The notes under the pieces were generated by a model. That model was not told the DNA's origin, made no database searches, and saw only the letters and a program-made list of their open reading frames with translations. From NCBI RefSeq assembly GCF_030056735.1, contig NZ_JASHKN010000008.1, forward strand, positions 62,001-126,000: a stretch of DNA of 64,000 bases, in the 5' to 3' direction. Source of the DNA: Rhodococcus sp. IEGM 1409 (GTDB lineage: Bacteria > Actinomycetota > Actinomycetes > Mycobacteriales > Mycobacteriaceae). The position numbers were made by a program, and so were the translations under genes. Shown piece by piece: positions 7,718 to 16,564 of this stretch (within the stretch, counting starts at the first letter, position 1; each line of letters opens with the position of its first letter).

Positions 7718-8755
7718 TCAGCCTGCGGACACCGAACGTCCGGCCGACTTCAGGTCGTTGCACGCCTCGACGACGCGAGCCGTCATGCCTGCTTCGGCCT
7801 TCTTGAGGTAGCTGCGCGGGTCGTATGCCTTCTTGTTTCCGACCTCGCCGTCGATTTTGAGGACGCCGTCGTAGTTGGAGAAGAAGTGTCCGGCGATCGG
7901 ACGGGAGAACGCGTACTGCGTGTCGGTGTCGACGTTCATCTTCACGACGCCGAAGTTCAGCGAATCCTCGATCTCCGACTTCAGCGATCCCGATCCGCCG
8001 TGGAAGACGAAATCGAAGGGCTGTGAGCCGGCGGCCAGGCCGAGCTTGGCAGCAGCGACCTTCTGGCCCTCTTCGAGAACCTCGGGCTTGAGCTTGACGT
8101 TGCCCGGCTTGTAGACCCCGTGGACGTTGCCGAAGGTGGCAGCGAGCAGGTACTTGCCCTGTTCGCCGATGCCCAGAGCGTCGACCGTCTTCTCGAAGTC
8201 TTCGCTCGATGTGTAGAGCTTGTCGTTGATCTCGGCCTCGACGCCGTCTTCTTCGCCGCCGACAACACCGATCTCGACCTCGAGGATGATGCGTGCAGCC
8301 TTCGAGAGGGCGAGCAGTTCCTTGGCGATGGCCAGGTTCTCGTCGATCGGGATGGCCGACCCGTCCCACATGTGCGACTGGAACAGCGGGTTACGGCCGG
8401 CGTCGACGCGCTCCTGCGAGATCGCGAGCAGCGGACGCACGTAGGTGTCCAGCTTGTCCTTCGGGCAGTGGTCGGTGTGCAGCGCGATGGTGACGTCGTA
8501 CTTTGCCGCGATCACGTGTGCGAACTCGGCGAGCGCAACAGCGCCGGTGACCATGTCCTTGACGCCCAAACCGGAACCGAACTCGGCGCCGCCCGTCGAG
8601 AACTGGATGATGCCGTCACTGCCGGCGTCCGCGAAGCCCTTGATGGCTGCGTTGATGGATTCGGAGCCGACACAGTTGATGGCGGGGAAGGCAAAGGAAT
8701 GCTCCTTGGCCCGACCAAGCATCTCGGCATAGACCTCGGGAGTTGCGATAGGCAC
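7718..8755 (-). CDS. fba: Class II fructose-bisphosphate aldolase
   Basis: 345 residues, the usual length for class II aldolases. The zinc-binding and catalytic motifs are HTDHCPKDKLD, GNVHGVYKPGN, FHGGSGS (phosphate-binding loop) and VVKMNVDTDTQ. It cleaves fructose-1,6-bisphosphate into dihydroxyacetone phosphate and glyceraldehyde-3-phosphate in glycolysis and runs backwards in gluconeogenesis, in the cytosol. GTG 8755 has GGAGG about 10 bases upstream and gives the conserved N-terminus PIATPEVYAEML; the frame extends to 8887 but upstream residues are not family-like. It is divergent from the DedA genes and has its own terminator. Confidence 0.97.
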   Translation of the reverse strand: MPIATPEVYAEMLGRAKEHSFAFPAINCVGSESINAAIKGFADAGSDGIIQFSTGGAEFGSGLGVKDMVTGAVALAEFAHVIAAKYDVTIALHTDHCPKDKLDTYVRPLLAISQERVDAGRNPLFQSHMWDGSAIPIDENLAIAKELLALSKAARIILEVEIGVVGGEEDGVEAEINDKLYTSSEDFEKTVDALGIGEQGKYLLAATFGNVHGVYKPGNVKLKPEVLEEGQKVAAAKLGLAAGSQPFDFVFHGGSGSLKSEIEDSLNFGVVKMNVDTDTQYAFSRPIAGHFFSNYDGVLKIDGEVGNKKAYDPRSYLKKAEAGMTARVVEACNDLKSAGRSVSAG

Positions 8756-8958
8756 GGCGGGAGTCCTCCATTTACGTGTCGTTCGGAGCGCTCGGCGATG
8801 TGAAAGCGCTTCGTGTGGTCCTAGCAGTATGGCAAGTCCTACTCGCCACGTCTCTTTGCGGTCTCGGCCGCCGCACAACCCCGGCATCAGTCACCGAGAC
8901 CGACGCGATGACCTGCGGTGGTGGGAAACACTCAGATTCGGCCGGTACTCTGGCCTCC

Positions 8959-9696
8959 GTGAATGTGCAGGCAGCAACTGAATCCGTGACGAACCTGGCC
9001 TTGCTGCCCGGCTTCCTCGATCCCGTGAACCTCTTGAATTCCTTCGGAACGTGGGTTCTGGTGGGGTTGCTTCTGGTGGTCTTCATCGAATCCGGCCTGC
9101 TGTTTCCGCTCTTGCCCGGCGATTCTCTCCTCTTCACCGCAGGGCTGATCGCGGCTTCCAAGTCGACTGAGATCGAACCGTTCGCACCGTTGTGGGTGCT
9201 CTTGGTGACAATTCCGATCGCCGCGATTCTGGGTGACCAAGTCGGGTTCTACATCGGAGCCAAAGGCGGAACGGCCCTGTTCAAGACGGACGACGCGAGG
9301 TTCTTCAAGAAGAAGTACATCGACGAGTCGCACGCCTTCTTCGAGAAGCACGGCCCGATCACCATTATTCTGGCTCGGTTCGTGCCGATTGTGCGTACTT
9401 TTGCACCGGTTGTCGCCGGAGCCTCGAAGATGAAGTACTCACTGTTCCTGACCTACAACATCGTCGGCGGCATCCTGTGGGGTGCCGGCGTGACTATGCT
9501 CGGCTATCTCCTGGGGCAGATCGAATTCATCCGCGACAATGTCGACTACATCTTCATCTTGATCGTCCTGGTGTCGGTTCTGCCGATCGTCTTCGAAATC
9601 GGAAAGCGAATTCTGGCGTCGAGACGTGGTGAAACGGCGAATACTTCCACTACGGACAATTCGACGGTGACAGTCCCCGAAGACCCCACCCCCTGA
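8959..9696 (+). CDS. DedA family membrane protein (first of a tandem pair)
   Basis: 245 residues with the DedA/VTT signature: IESGLLFPLLPGDSLLFTAG near the N-terminus, GDQVGFYIGAKGG, and the re-entrant loop with conserved arginines ILARFVPIVRTFAPVVAG, then membrane spans. DedA proteins support envelope homeostasis and some act as undecaprenyl-phosphate or phospholipid flippases. GTG 8959 is the assumed start (GTG 8965 also possible); no strong ribosome site is visible. It sits divergent from fba as Rv0364 does in mycobacteria, and a second DedA gene follows 29 bp downstream. Confidence 0.9.
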   Translation: MNVQAATESVTNLALLPGFLDPVNLLNSFGTWVLVGLLLVVFIESGLLFPLLPGDSLLFTAGLIAASKSTEIEPFAPLWVLLVTIPIAAILGDQVGFYIGAKGGTALFKTDDARFFKKKYIDESHAFFEKHGPITIILARFVPIVRTFAPVVAGASKMKYSLFLTYNIVGGILWGAGVTMLGYLLGQIEFIRDNVDYIFILIVLVSVLPIVFEIGKRILASRRGETANTSTTDNSTVTVPEDPTP

Positions 9697-9725
9697 TTGC
9701 AGAACGAGGCGAAGAACTGACGACG

Positions 9726-10388
9726 ATGACGCTCGCATCCGGCAGTTTCTCCCCACTCGAGACTGCCGGGCCTCTGTTGGTCTGGATCATCGTCGTCACG
9801 TTCGTCTTCATCGAGTGCGCGATCATCCTCGGATTGTTTCTCCCCGGCGATTCGCTACTGATCACAGCCGGAATCGTGCTTGCCGGCCACGAATCCGGTG
9901 CAGGTCACGTGTGGGCGTTGTCGGTAGGCGCGATGATCGCCGCCATTGCCGGCAACCAGGTCGGGTACGTCATCGGTCACCGGACGGGCAACCACATCAA
10001 GGCCCGTAAGGGCGGCAAGTACTTCACCGAGAAGAATCTGCATCGCGTCAACATCTTGTTGGAGAGACACGGGTTCTGGGCGGTCCTGATTGCCCGTTGG
10101 GTTCCGTGGGTGCGCACCTTGTGCCCAATGGTCGCGGGCGCGGCCAAGATGAACCACACGCGATACACAATCGCGAGCACTATCGGCGCGATCATCTGGG
10201 CGCCGGTGCTTTTGCTGCTCGGCTTCTACGGTGGCTCGTTCCTCGATCGTGTTCCGTGGTTGCTGCCCGCCGTACTGATCGTGATGATGGTCAGCTTGGT
10301 CATCGGTACCGCGTTGGGAATCTGGCAGTACCGCAAGGAGATGGCCCGGCCGGCCGAAGACGTCGAGGTCGAAGAAGTCCTCGACTAG
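9726..10388 (+). CDS. DedA family membrane protein (second of a tandem pair)
   Basis: 220 residues, a diverged paralogue of the preceding gene: ILGLFLPGDSLLITAGIVLA, GNQVGYVIGHRTG and the loop LIARWVPWVRTLCPMVAGAA carry the same acidic and arginine positions. The C-terminus is a charged tail (AEDVEVEEVLD). It probably shares the transcript of its neighbour. A role in polyprenyl-phosphate or lipid transport at the cytoplasmic membrane is known for the family and inferred here. The two copies are clearly different in sequence, so the duplication is not recent. Confidence 0.9.
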   Translation: MTLASGSFSPLETAGPLLVWIIVVTFVFIECAIILGLFLPGDSLLITAGIVLAGHESGAGHVWALSVGAMIAAIAGNQVGYVIGHRTGNHIKARKGGKYFTEKNLHRVNILLERHGFWAVLIARWVPWVRTLCPMVAGAAKMNHTRYTIASTIGAIIWAPVLLLLGFYGGSFLDRVPWLLPAVLIVMMVSLVIGTALGIWQYRKEMARPAEDVEVEEVLD

Positions 10389-10399
10389 GAGCTGTCTGC

Positions 10400-11527
10400 T
10401 CAGTGCAGGTGGCTCTGGTCCCACGCCGGCAGCGGGTCCTCGTAGCGAGTCCAGGCCCGCGGTCCTTCGCGTAGTTCGTCATCGGTCAGCAGAGCTGGAT
10501 CGAGGATTCGTGACGGCGCCGCCGGGTCGAGTTTCACTCCGATGAACACGATCTCCTGCCCTGGCACCTCCGCGGCCGACGCCCACAGTTGAGCCGGTTC
10601 GATGACGAGGTTGGGGCCTGCCTGCGACCAGATAGCGGCGAATTCGGGCCGGCTGGCGATCCAGCAGAAGCCTTTGCTTCGCAGGAGTCCGGCGAACTGA
10701 CCGAGCGCAGCCTCGAGCCGCGCCGGATGAAAGGGTCGCGAGGCGCGATACGTGACGCTGCGTATTCCGTATTCCTCGGTTTCCGGGGTGTGCCCACCGG
10801 CCAGTTCCTCATCCCAACCGGGGACCTGCGCAGCCAGTTCCGGGTTGTAGAGACCGGTTTCGAGGACGCGATCGAGAGTGACTTTTCCGTGGTCCGTCCG
10901 TATCAGTTGAGCGGTGGGGTTGAGCCTACGGAGCGTTGCCTCGACGGTTCCTGCCGCCCGCGGGCTCACCAGGTCGGTTTTGTTCAGCAAGATGACGTCG
11001 GCGAACTCCGCCTGATCGACCAGGAGATCGGAGATGCTGCGTCCGTCCCCCTCCCCGGCTTCGAGGTTGCGCTCGTCGAGTCGTTCGCCTTTTGCCAGCT
11101 CGCCGAGGAAGGTCGACGCATCCACCACGGTCACCATCGTGTCGAGCTTCGCGAGCGAGCCGAGGCTGAAGCCGTCCTCGAATTCCCAGTCGAAGGTGGC
11201 TGCCACCGGCATCGGTTCGGAGATGCCGGTGGACTCGATCACCAACTGATCGAACCGTCCTTCTCGCGCCAGAGCGCGGACGGCGTCGATCAGATCCTCA
11301 CGCAGCGTGCAGCAGATGCATCCGTTGGTCAGCTCGACCAACTTCTCCTCCGTCCGATCGAGGTGGCCCTGGCCCGCGACGAGGGCCGCGTCGATGTTGA
11401 TCTCGCTCATGTCGTTGACGATGACGGCGACGCGTCTACCGTCGCGGTTGGCGAGGATGTGGTTGAGGAGTGTGGTCTTGCCTGCGCCCAGAAATCCGGA
11501 CAGCACGGTTACCGGCAGCTGCTTCAT
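10400..11527 (-). CDS. COG0523/CobW-family GTP-binding metallochaperone, zinc-responsive type
   Basis: 375 residues. The G-domain Walker A motif GFLGAGKTT (residues 11-19) begins right after the short N-terminus; the metal-binding NGCICC motif follows at about 68-73, the base-recognition NKTD motif near 180, and the CobW_C domain fills the C-terminal third. COG0523 GTPases deliver metal to client enzymes. The zinc-limitation branch (YciC/ZigA/Rv0106-like) is usually Zur-controlled, and a near-palindromic Zur-like box lies just ahead of the start codon, supporting a zinc role. It converges on the DedA pair with an 11-bp gap. The client protein is unknown. Confidence 0.9.
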   Translation of the reverse strand: MKQLPVTVLSGFLGAGKTTLLNHILANRDGRRVAVIVNDMSEINIDAALVAGQGHLDRTEEKLVELTNGCICCTLREDLIDAVRALAREGRFDQLVIESTGISEPMPVAATFDWEFEDGFSLGSLAKLDTMVTVVDASTFLGELAKGERLDERNLEAGEGDGRSISDLLVDQAEFADVILLNKTDLVSPRAAGTVEATLRRLNPTAQLIRTDHGKVTLDRVLETGLYNPELAAQVPGWDEELAGGHTPETEEYGIRSVTYRASRPFHPARLEAALGQFAGLLRSKGFCWIASRPEFAAIWSQAGPNLVIEPAQLWASAAEVPGQEIVFIGVKLDPAAPSRILDPALLTDDELREGPRAWTRYEDPLPAWDQSHLH

Positions 11528-11532
11528 TCCTT

Positions 11533-11551
11533 AATGGTAACCGTTGTCATT
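11533..11551. promoter_or_regulatory. Candidate Zur box upstream of the COG0523 GTPase
   Basis: AATGGTAACCGTTGTCATT has the AATG..AAC.GTT..CATT symmetry seen in actinobacterial Zur boxes and starts 6 bp before the ATG, where a bound repressor would block transcription. It overlaps a second inverted repeat, CGTTGTC-N6-GACAACG (11542-11561). The match is by eye. Confidence 0.6.
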
Positions 11552-11571
11552 ATCGACAACGCGAAGCGGGT

Positions 11572-12924
11572 CTACTGCACTGCGGAAGCACTAACCGCGA
11601 ACTGGCTCTCGGGCCTCGGCAAACCGAAATGATCGCGAAGCGTCGTACCCGAGTATTCGGTCCGGAACAGACCGCGATCCTGCAGGATCGGGACCACTCG
11701 CTCGGTGAAGATCTCGAGCCCACCCGGGTAGTACGGCGGCATGACGTTGAATCCGTCGGCAGCACCGCTGGTGAACCACTCCTCGATCGTGTCGGCCACC
11801 TGCTCGGCGGTTCCGGCGAACACCCGATGTCCGCGCGCGCCCGCCAATCGATGAAGCAGTCCACGAACCGTCGGACGCTCGCGCTCGACGATCCCGGCGA
11901 TCACCTGCAATCTGCTTTGTTTGTTGTCGGTGACATCCCCTGCAGCCGCGAACAATTCGACGGGAACCGGTGCATCCAGTTCCAGATTCCGAACATCGGT
12001 CCCGGTAAGTGCACCGAGTTGCGCGAGCCCGTACTCCGGCGAAGTCAACTCGTTGAACTCCCGCTCGAGCGCCTTGGCCTGCTCTTCGGTGTCACCGATG
12101 AACGGGCTGATTCCGGGCAGGACCTTGACGTGATCGGGGTTGCGGCCGAACTGAGCAGCCCTCGACTTGATGTCGGTGTAGAACGCCTGCGCATCGGAAA
12201 GTCTCTGGTGCGCTGTGAAAATCGCCTCCGCGTACTGACCGGCAAACGCGCGACCGTCGTTGGACGCACCGGCCTGCACCAGCACCGGGTATCCCTGCGG
12301 CGTTCGCGGCGCGTTGAACGGTCCCCGCACCCGCAGATGCCGGCCGACGTAGTTGATCTCGTGAATCTTGTTTCTGTCCGCGTAGATTCCGCTCTCGCGG
12401 TCCAGACTGATCGCGTCGTCCTCCCAGCTGTCCCACAGCCGCACCACCGCGTCGACGAATTCCCGTGCACGCGAATACCGGTCACCGTGGTCCGGATGCT
12501 TGGCCAGCCCGAAGTTGGCTGCCGCCAGATCGGTGCCGGTGGTGACGATGTTCCACCCCGCGCGTCCGTTGGAGATGTGGTCGAGCGAGGCGAACAGCCG
12601 AGCCAGGTTGTACGGCTCGTAGTACGTGGTCGACGCCGTCGCGATCAGACCGATCCGCTCGGTCGCCACCGCAATGGCTGTCAACAAGGTGATCGGCTCC
12701 AAAGTCCCTGCGGGACCGTGCTCGACGTCGCTGCGCAACGCCGGACCGTCGGCGAAGAAGATTCCGTCGAACTTCGCAGCCTCGGCGGTACGAGCGATCT
12801 CCTGGAAGTACGTGACGTCGAACAGACGTTCCGGGGTTGTCCACGGATGCCGCCACGCCGCTTCGTGATGGCCGGCGGGGTGAATGAACGCGTTGAGGCT
12901 CAGTTGGCGCGAGGAATCAGACAT
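11572..12924 (-). CDS. FMN-dependent monooxygenase, bacterial luciferase family (NtaA/SnaA/DszA type)
   Basis: 450 residues, the usual size of this subgroup. Signature segments include LNAFIHPAGHHEAAWRHP, KFDGIFFADGPAL, LLTAIAVATERIGLIATAST, GRAGWNIVTTGTDLAAANFG and GYPVLVQAGASNDGR, all of which line the TIM-barrel flavin and substrate pocket in the family. These enzymes use reduced FMN supplied by a separate reductase to oxidise nitrilotriacetate, sulfur heterocycles, alkanes or sulfonates. No reductase gene adjoins it, so the substrate is undetermined. ATG 12924 (MSDSSRQLSLN) starts at the conserved region. Confidence 0.9.
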   Translation of the reverse strand: MSDSSRQLSLNAFIHPAGHHEAAWRHPWTTPERLFDVTYFQEIARTAEAAKFDGIFFADGPALRSDVEHGPAGTLEPITLLTAIAVATERIGLIATASTTYYEPYNLARLFASLDHISNGRAGWNIVTTGTDLAAANFGLAKHPDHGDRYSRAREFVDAVVRLWDSWEDDAISLDRESGIYADRNKIHEINYVGRHLRVRGPFNAPRTPQGYPVLVQAGASNDGRAFAGQYAEAIFTAHQRLSDAQAFYTDIKSRAAQFGRNPDHVKVLPGISPFIGDTEEQAKALEREFNELTSPEYGLAQLGALTGTDVRNLELDAPVPVELFAAAGDVTDNKQSRLQVIAGIVERERPTVRGLLHRLAGARGHRVFAGTAEQVADTIEEWFTSGAADGFNVMPPYYPGGLEIFTERVVPILQDRGLFRTEYSGTTLRDHFGLPRPESQFAVSASAVQ

Positions 12925-13014
12925 ACCTGAATGCTGGCAACAACCACCACGCTCCGACAGGGTTACGGTTCGTGTGATTCCAACTCCGAGTGGGCGCTCG
13001 GTATCGTCACATGG

Positions 13015-14010
13015 GTGCCCTGTGTAGTTGTAACCGAGTTCGTACCGTCTGGAGCGACAGCACCTGTTCTTCACCAGTGGTGTGAAGTGTTCTCCGAAGG
13101 CCAGCGCCACCTCTCCGGAACGTCGCCGACAACGACTGCGCTGGTGGAAATGATCGAGGCCGAAGATGATTCGACCGACGTGTGGCGTTGGATCGCACGC
13201 GACACCGGGACCGACGAAATTCTCGGCATCGCCCAGGCGCGAAAAAATTCAGCGGAAGCCGATCTCGCAGAGTTTCGGATGTACGTGACACCCCATGCGC
13301 AACGACGAGGAGTGGGACGAGCGCTTGCCGAACTCGTCGAGGTCGACATCGCCGGGTTCGGCGTGCGGAGAATCAGGGTGACTGCGCTTGCGGGAAGTGC
13401 AGCCGAGCATTTTCTGCAAAAGTTCGACAGCCATCGCGTGCTGCTTCGACTGGCAAACCAAGTTCAGCACCTCGACCCTTCCAATGCAGAAGTCGCCCGG
13501 GCTGAGACCCGCCCCGGCTATCGAATCGTCAGTTGGCGCAACCGAACCCCGGACGAGCTTGTCCGCTCCTTCTCGGACGCATTGAACCGGCTCCTCGACG
13601 CACCGGGCGCCGATCTGCAAATTCCCGAACGTAATTGGGGAGTCGACGAGGTCAGATCGTGGGAGCAGAAGATGACCGGCGGCTCTCAGACACTCCTGGT
13701 GTGCTGCGCAGTCGACGACGGCGTCGGCGAAGTAGCCGCAGCGACAGTAGTGACAGTGGACTTTCATGACAGCACCCACGCTTCGCAGCACGACACCGTG
13801 GTACTTCCCCAGCACCGCGGGCACGGTCTCGCTCAGTGGGTCAAGGAGCAACAAGCGTCTGTGTTGGCAGCTGAATTTCCTTTGCTGCGAGCGATTTACA
13901 CAACGGTGAACGCGGAAAACCACCCGATGCTGACCGTCAATCGGAGACTGGGATACCAGACCGTCGCGGAGCGAATCCTGGTGGAGATTGCATCGCACAT
14001 GCCTCGGTGA
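13015..14010 (+). CDS. Tandem-domain GNAT-family N-acetyltransferase
   Basis: About 331 residues from GTG 13015. Two GNAT domains are visible: the first has the acetyl-CoA loop MYVTPHAQRRGVGRALAELV, the second the matching segment VVLPQHRGHGLAQWVKEQQ and the strand TTVNAENHPMLTVNRRLGY near the C-terminus. The pattern resembles two-domain acetyltransferases such as mycothiol synthase or Eis-like enzymes, but neither is specifically indicated. The frame opens at 12931; no ribosome site clearly marks the start. The last 74 bp overlap the convergent hydrolase gene, so the C-termini are encoded on both strands. Confidence 0.82.
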   Translation: MPCVVVTEFVPSGATAPVLHQWCEVFSEGQRHLSGTSPTTTALVEMIEAEDDSTDVWRWIARDTGTDEILGIAQARKNSAEADLAEFRMYVTPHAQRRGVGRALAELVEVDIAGFGVRRIRVTALAGSAAEHFLQKFDSHRVLLRLANQVQHLDPSNAEVARAETRPGYRIVSWRNRTPDELVRSFSDALNRLLDAPGADLQIPERNWGVDEVRSWEQKMTGGSQTLLVCCAVDDGVGEVAAATVVTVDFHDSTHASQHDTVVLPQHRGHGLAQWVKEQQASVLAAEFPLLRAIYTTVNAENHPMLTVNRRLGYQTVAERILVEIASHMPR

Positions 14011-14680
14011 CGATCTTCCTCCACAGGTCCGGGTGAGACTGCCAGAAGTTATGTGCGACACCGTCGACGACCCCGAAATGACCGTTCGGCACGAGCGCGG
14101 CCAATTGATGCAACGGCCACGACGGGCGAATGTCGTCGGCCGCCGCGAGAAATGTCATGGGCACGGGTGAGTCGGCCAACTGCCGAAACAGCTGTGGCTC
14201 ATGAATCCATTCGATGAAAGACTCTTGAAGCGATTGCCAGACAACAGGTTCCCAGGGTATCTGCAGATCCGGCTCGATCCCCGCTTCGTACTGCTTCGAC
14301 CATGTCCGGTCCTTGTGGAGGCCGTGCCCCGCGATTCCGACGACACTGGACACCGATTCCGGGCAGTCGAGCGCGTACCGCACAGCCAAGTCCGATCCCC
14401 ACGAGTGCCCCAGTACTACCCAGCTGTCGATCCCGAAGGTGCTCCGGACCAGTTCGAGGTCCGCAACGGCCTCCGCCATCGTATGAGCGCCGCCACCGGA
14501 CCGGCCGACTCCGCGCGGCTCAGGGCACCACGCGCGCATTCCTTCAGGAAGCAGCTCGTCGTGAGCAAGATAGTGAACGCATCCCGGGCCGCCGGAAAGG
14601 ACCAGAATGTCCGCCCCTGACCCTCCGACATCGATGTGAAGACGTACGCCATCGTTGTCGATCACGTGCCGGGATTCCAT
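13937..14680 (-). CDS. Alpha/beta hydrolase
   Basis: 247 residues. The oxyanion segment LVLSGGPGCVHYL and the nucleophile elbow VVLGHSWGSDLAVRYAL (Ser in GHSWG) are typical of the proline-iminopeptidase-like branch; the acid lies near PMTFLAAADDIRPSW and the catalytic histidine in VDGVAHNFWQ. Substrates could be peptides or esters and cannot be inferred. ATG 14680 begins at the conserved strand. The 3' end overlaps the acetyltransferase by 74 bp; whether the final 15 residues are native or read-through of that overlap is unclear. Confidence 0.88.
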   Translation of the reverse strand: MESRHVIDNDGVRLHIDVGGSGADILVLSGGPGCVHYLAHDELLPEGMRAWCPEPRGVGRSGGGAHTMAEAVADLELVRSTFGIDSWVVLGHSWGSDLAVRYALDCPESVSSVVGIAGHGLHKDRTWSKQYEAGIEPDLQIPWEPVVWQSLQESFIEWIHEPQLFRQLADSPVPMTFLAAADDIRPSWPLHQLAALVPNGHFGVVDGVAHNFWQSHPDLWRKIVTEACAMQSPPGFAPRRSGIPVSD

Positions 14681-14691
14681 GACGGAAAAGC

Positions 14692-15813
14692 CTAACGCTT
14701 ACGGGGGTATCCCGCCGCCGAGACGACAAATGCCGCTTCCATCAGCATCCACCCGCCCACCTGTACCGAGAGGTCTCGCTCGGGGACGCTCGACGAGCGC
14801 ACCGTCCCGGCGGCGAAGGTGGCGATGTCGCCGGACAGACTCGGCAACTGGGCCTCCTTGGTCCAGTCGTGTCCGAACAGCGGCAGGCCTTCGATCTGCA
14901 GTCTGTTGTTCCAGGCAGCTTCCGCGGAGGACAGAACGATCTGCGCTGCAAGTTCTCGCGCTCGCAGGTCCTCGTGGGTCTCCCAGGACAGGTTCACCAC
15001 CACGAACGCGAGGTAGCGAGCCAGGATCGCGTTGAACAATCCGCCGTCGCCCCCGCCACCGCCCGTGATGACTCCGTACTCGGTCATGCCGTCATACACG
15101 GCGTCGACCAGCTTGTGGACTCGCTCGCGGTGACGCGGTTCGCCCAATCGCGTCGACAATTCGGTTTCCAACCCCAGCGTGACGCCCTGACAGTACGAGT
15201 AGATCGCGCGCTCGAGGGTGCCGTCGCGGCGGATGCCGTCGAAGATCAGACCGGAGTCCGGATCCCGCAGCGTCGCGTCGATCCAGTCGGCTGTTGCCTG
15301 CGCACGCCAGAGTTTTCCGGTGCGCGCCAGCATGATTCCGGCGGGTCCGTTTGCCGGGGTGTTGTAGAAATCGGAGCCCTTGCACCACGGAATGCCGCCG
15401 CCGTCGGCCGGGGACCACGAATCGAAGAGTTGCGATTCGAGCGCCTGGACCGCAGTCCGGTGATCGACCGAGAACATACGTTGAGCACGTTCGAGGGATA
15501 GACCCAACCACGCCATGTCGTCGTAGTAATTGTTGGTCCACGCCGAGACGTTGCGGACCCGAACACTGCGGGCAACCTTCGCGACCCGACGACGACGCTT
15601 GGGCGTCGGGTCACGTTCGAGTGCGTCGATTGCAGTGTCGAGCAGGTGTGCTTGCCACCAGTAGTGCCACGGCTTGAACATCCGCTCGCGCCGAACTGCA
15701 GGCCAGGCAACCACGCCGAGTGCTGTCCGGGGCATCCCCCACAGGCGCCGAAGGTGACGACTGACTATCGCGCCCTCAGCCGCATCGGCCCGCTCTGCCC
15801 ACACTTCCTGCAT
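14692..15813 (-). CDS. Glycoside hydrolase family 76 protein (alpha-1,6-mannanase-like)
   Basis: 373 residues with an (alpha/alpha)6-barrel pattern and the GH76 catalytic pair in TNNYYDDMAWLGL (adjacent aspartates near residue 97), plus GGIPWCKGSDFYNTPANGPA, a substrate-cleft segment. GH76 enzymes hydrolyse alpha-1,6-mannan; in mycolata the likely substrates are lipomannan or lipoarabinomannan cores. No signal peptide is visible, so an intracellular or uncanonically exported location is implied. It corresponds to the mycobacterial Rv0365c position near fba. It lies 11 bp downstream of nothing but the hydrolase start, so co-transcription with it is likely. Confidence 0.85.
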   Translation of the reverse strand: MQEVWAERADAAEGAIVSRHLRRLWGMPRTALGVVAWPAVRRERMFKPWHYWWQAHLLDTAIDALERDPTPKRRRRVAKVARSVRVRNVSAWTNNYYDDMAWLGLSLERAQRMFSVDHRTAVQALESQLFDSWSPADGGGIPWCKGSDFYNTPANGPAGIMLARTGKLWRAQATADWIDATLRDPDSGLIFDGIRRDGTLERAIYSYCQGVTLGLETELSTRLGEPRHRERVHKLVDAVYDGMTEYGVITGGGGGDGGLFNAILARYLAFVVVNLSWETHEDLRARELAAQIVLSSAEAAWNNRLQIEGLPLFGHDWTKEAQLPSLSGDIATFAAGTVRSSSVPERDLSVQVGGWMLMEAAFVVSAAGYPRKR

Positions 15814-15871
15814 AACTACCTATCCTGTCTGGTCGAGGCGCTACGCGCTAGCCGGAATACGTCAGCGGGAA

Positions 15872-16564
15872 TCAGCGGGAATCGGCGAGATCGGCGTGCT
15901 CACGTACCCACGCGTGCATCGCGATGCCGGCCGCGACGCCGGCGTTGATGCTGCGGGTCGAACCGAATTGTGCGATCGAGACCGTCATGGACGCAACCTC
16001 TTTCGCATGATCTGTCACACCGGGTCCTTCTTGGCCGAACAGCAGGATGCACTCTCGCGGCAGGCTGGCAGTCTCCAGCGGCACCGACCCCGGAGTGTTG
16101 TCGACGGCCACGATCGTGAGTGAATTCTCACGGGCGTACTCGACGAGCTCGCCGATGTCGGCATGGTGAACGATGTGCTGGTATCGATCGGTCACCATGG
16201 CGCCCCGCCGATTCCAGCGCCGACGCCCCACGATGTGGACGGCGGCTGCGGCGAACGCGTTGGCCGTGCGGACCACCGTGCCGATGTTGGCGTCGTGCGC
16301 GAAGTTCTCGATGGCGACGTGCATGGTGTGACGGCGCGAGTCGATGTCCTCGACTATCGCTTCCCGGGTCCAGTACCGGTACTCGTCCAAGACGTTTCGA
16401 CGATCACCCTCGGCCAGAAGTACCGGGTCGTAGCATTCGTCGGTAGGAGGTTCCGTGTCGTGCTCCTCGGTCCACGGCCCCACGCCGTTGGGGTTCTCGC
16501 CCCATTCGGTGGGCCCCGGTTCGCCGGCCCCGCCGGAAACGTCTTCGGCAGCGACCTCGGTCAT
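15872..16564 (-). CDS. TrmH/SpoU family RNA 2'-O-methyltransferase
   Basis: 230 residues. The SPOUT knot motifs are present: motif 1 ANIGTVVRTANAFAAAAVHI, motif 2 ILLFGQEGPGV and motif 3 STRSINAGVAAGIAMHAW. The acidic N-terminal 60 residues are unstructured and variable. Such enzymes methylate ribose 2'-OH in tRNA or rRNA; the target is not inferable. It matches mycobacterial Rv0380c. ATG 16564 overlaps the stop of the upstream lipoprotein gene (TGATG), so translation is probably coupled. Confidence 0.92.
   Translation of the reverse strand: MTEVAAEDVSGGAGEPGPTEWGENPNGVGPWTEEHDTEPPTDECYDPVLLAEGDRRNVLDEYRYWTREAIVEDIDSRRHTMHVAIENFAHDANIGTVVRTANAFAAAAVHIVGRRRWNRRGAMVTDRYQHIVHHADIGELVEYARENSLTIVAVDNTPGSVPLETASLPRECILLFGQEGPGVTDHAKEVASMTVSIAQFGSTRSINAGVAAGIAMHAWVREHADLADSR

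Noticed and set aside
10589..11632. Long + strand frame opposite the COG0523 GTPase
   Set aside because: The GTPase carries full G-motifs on the other strand and a Zur-like box at its start; the + frame has none.
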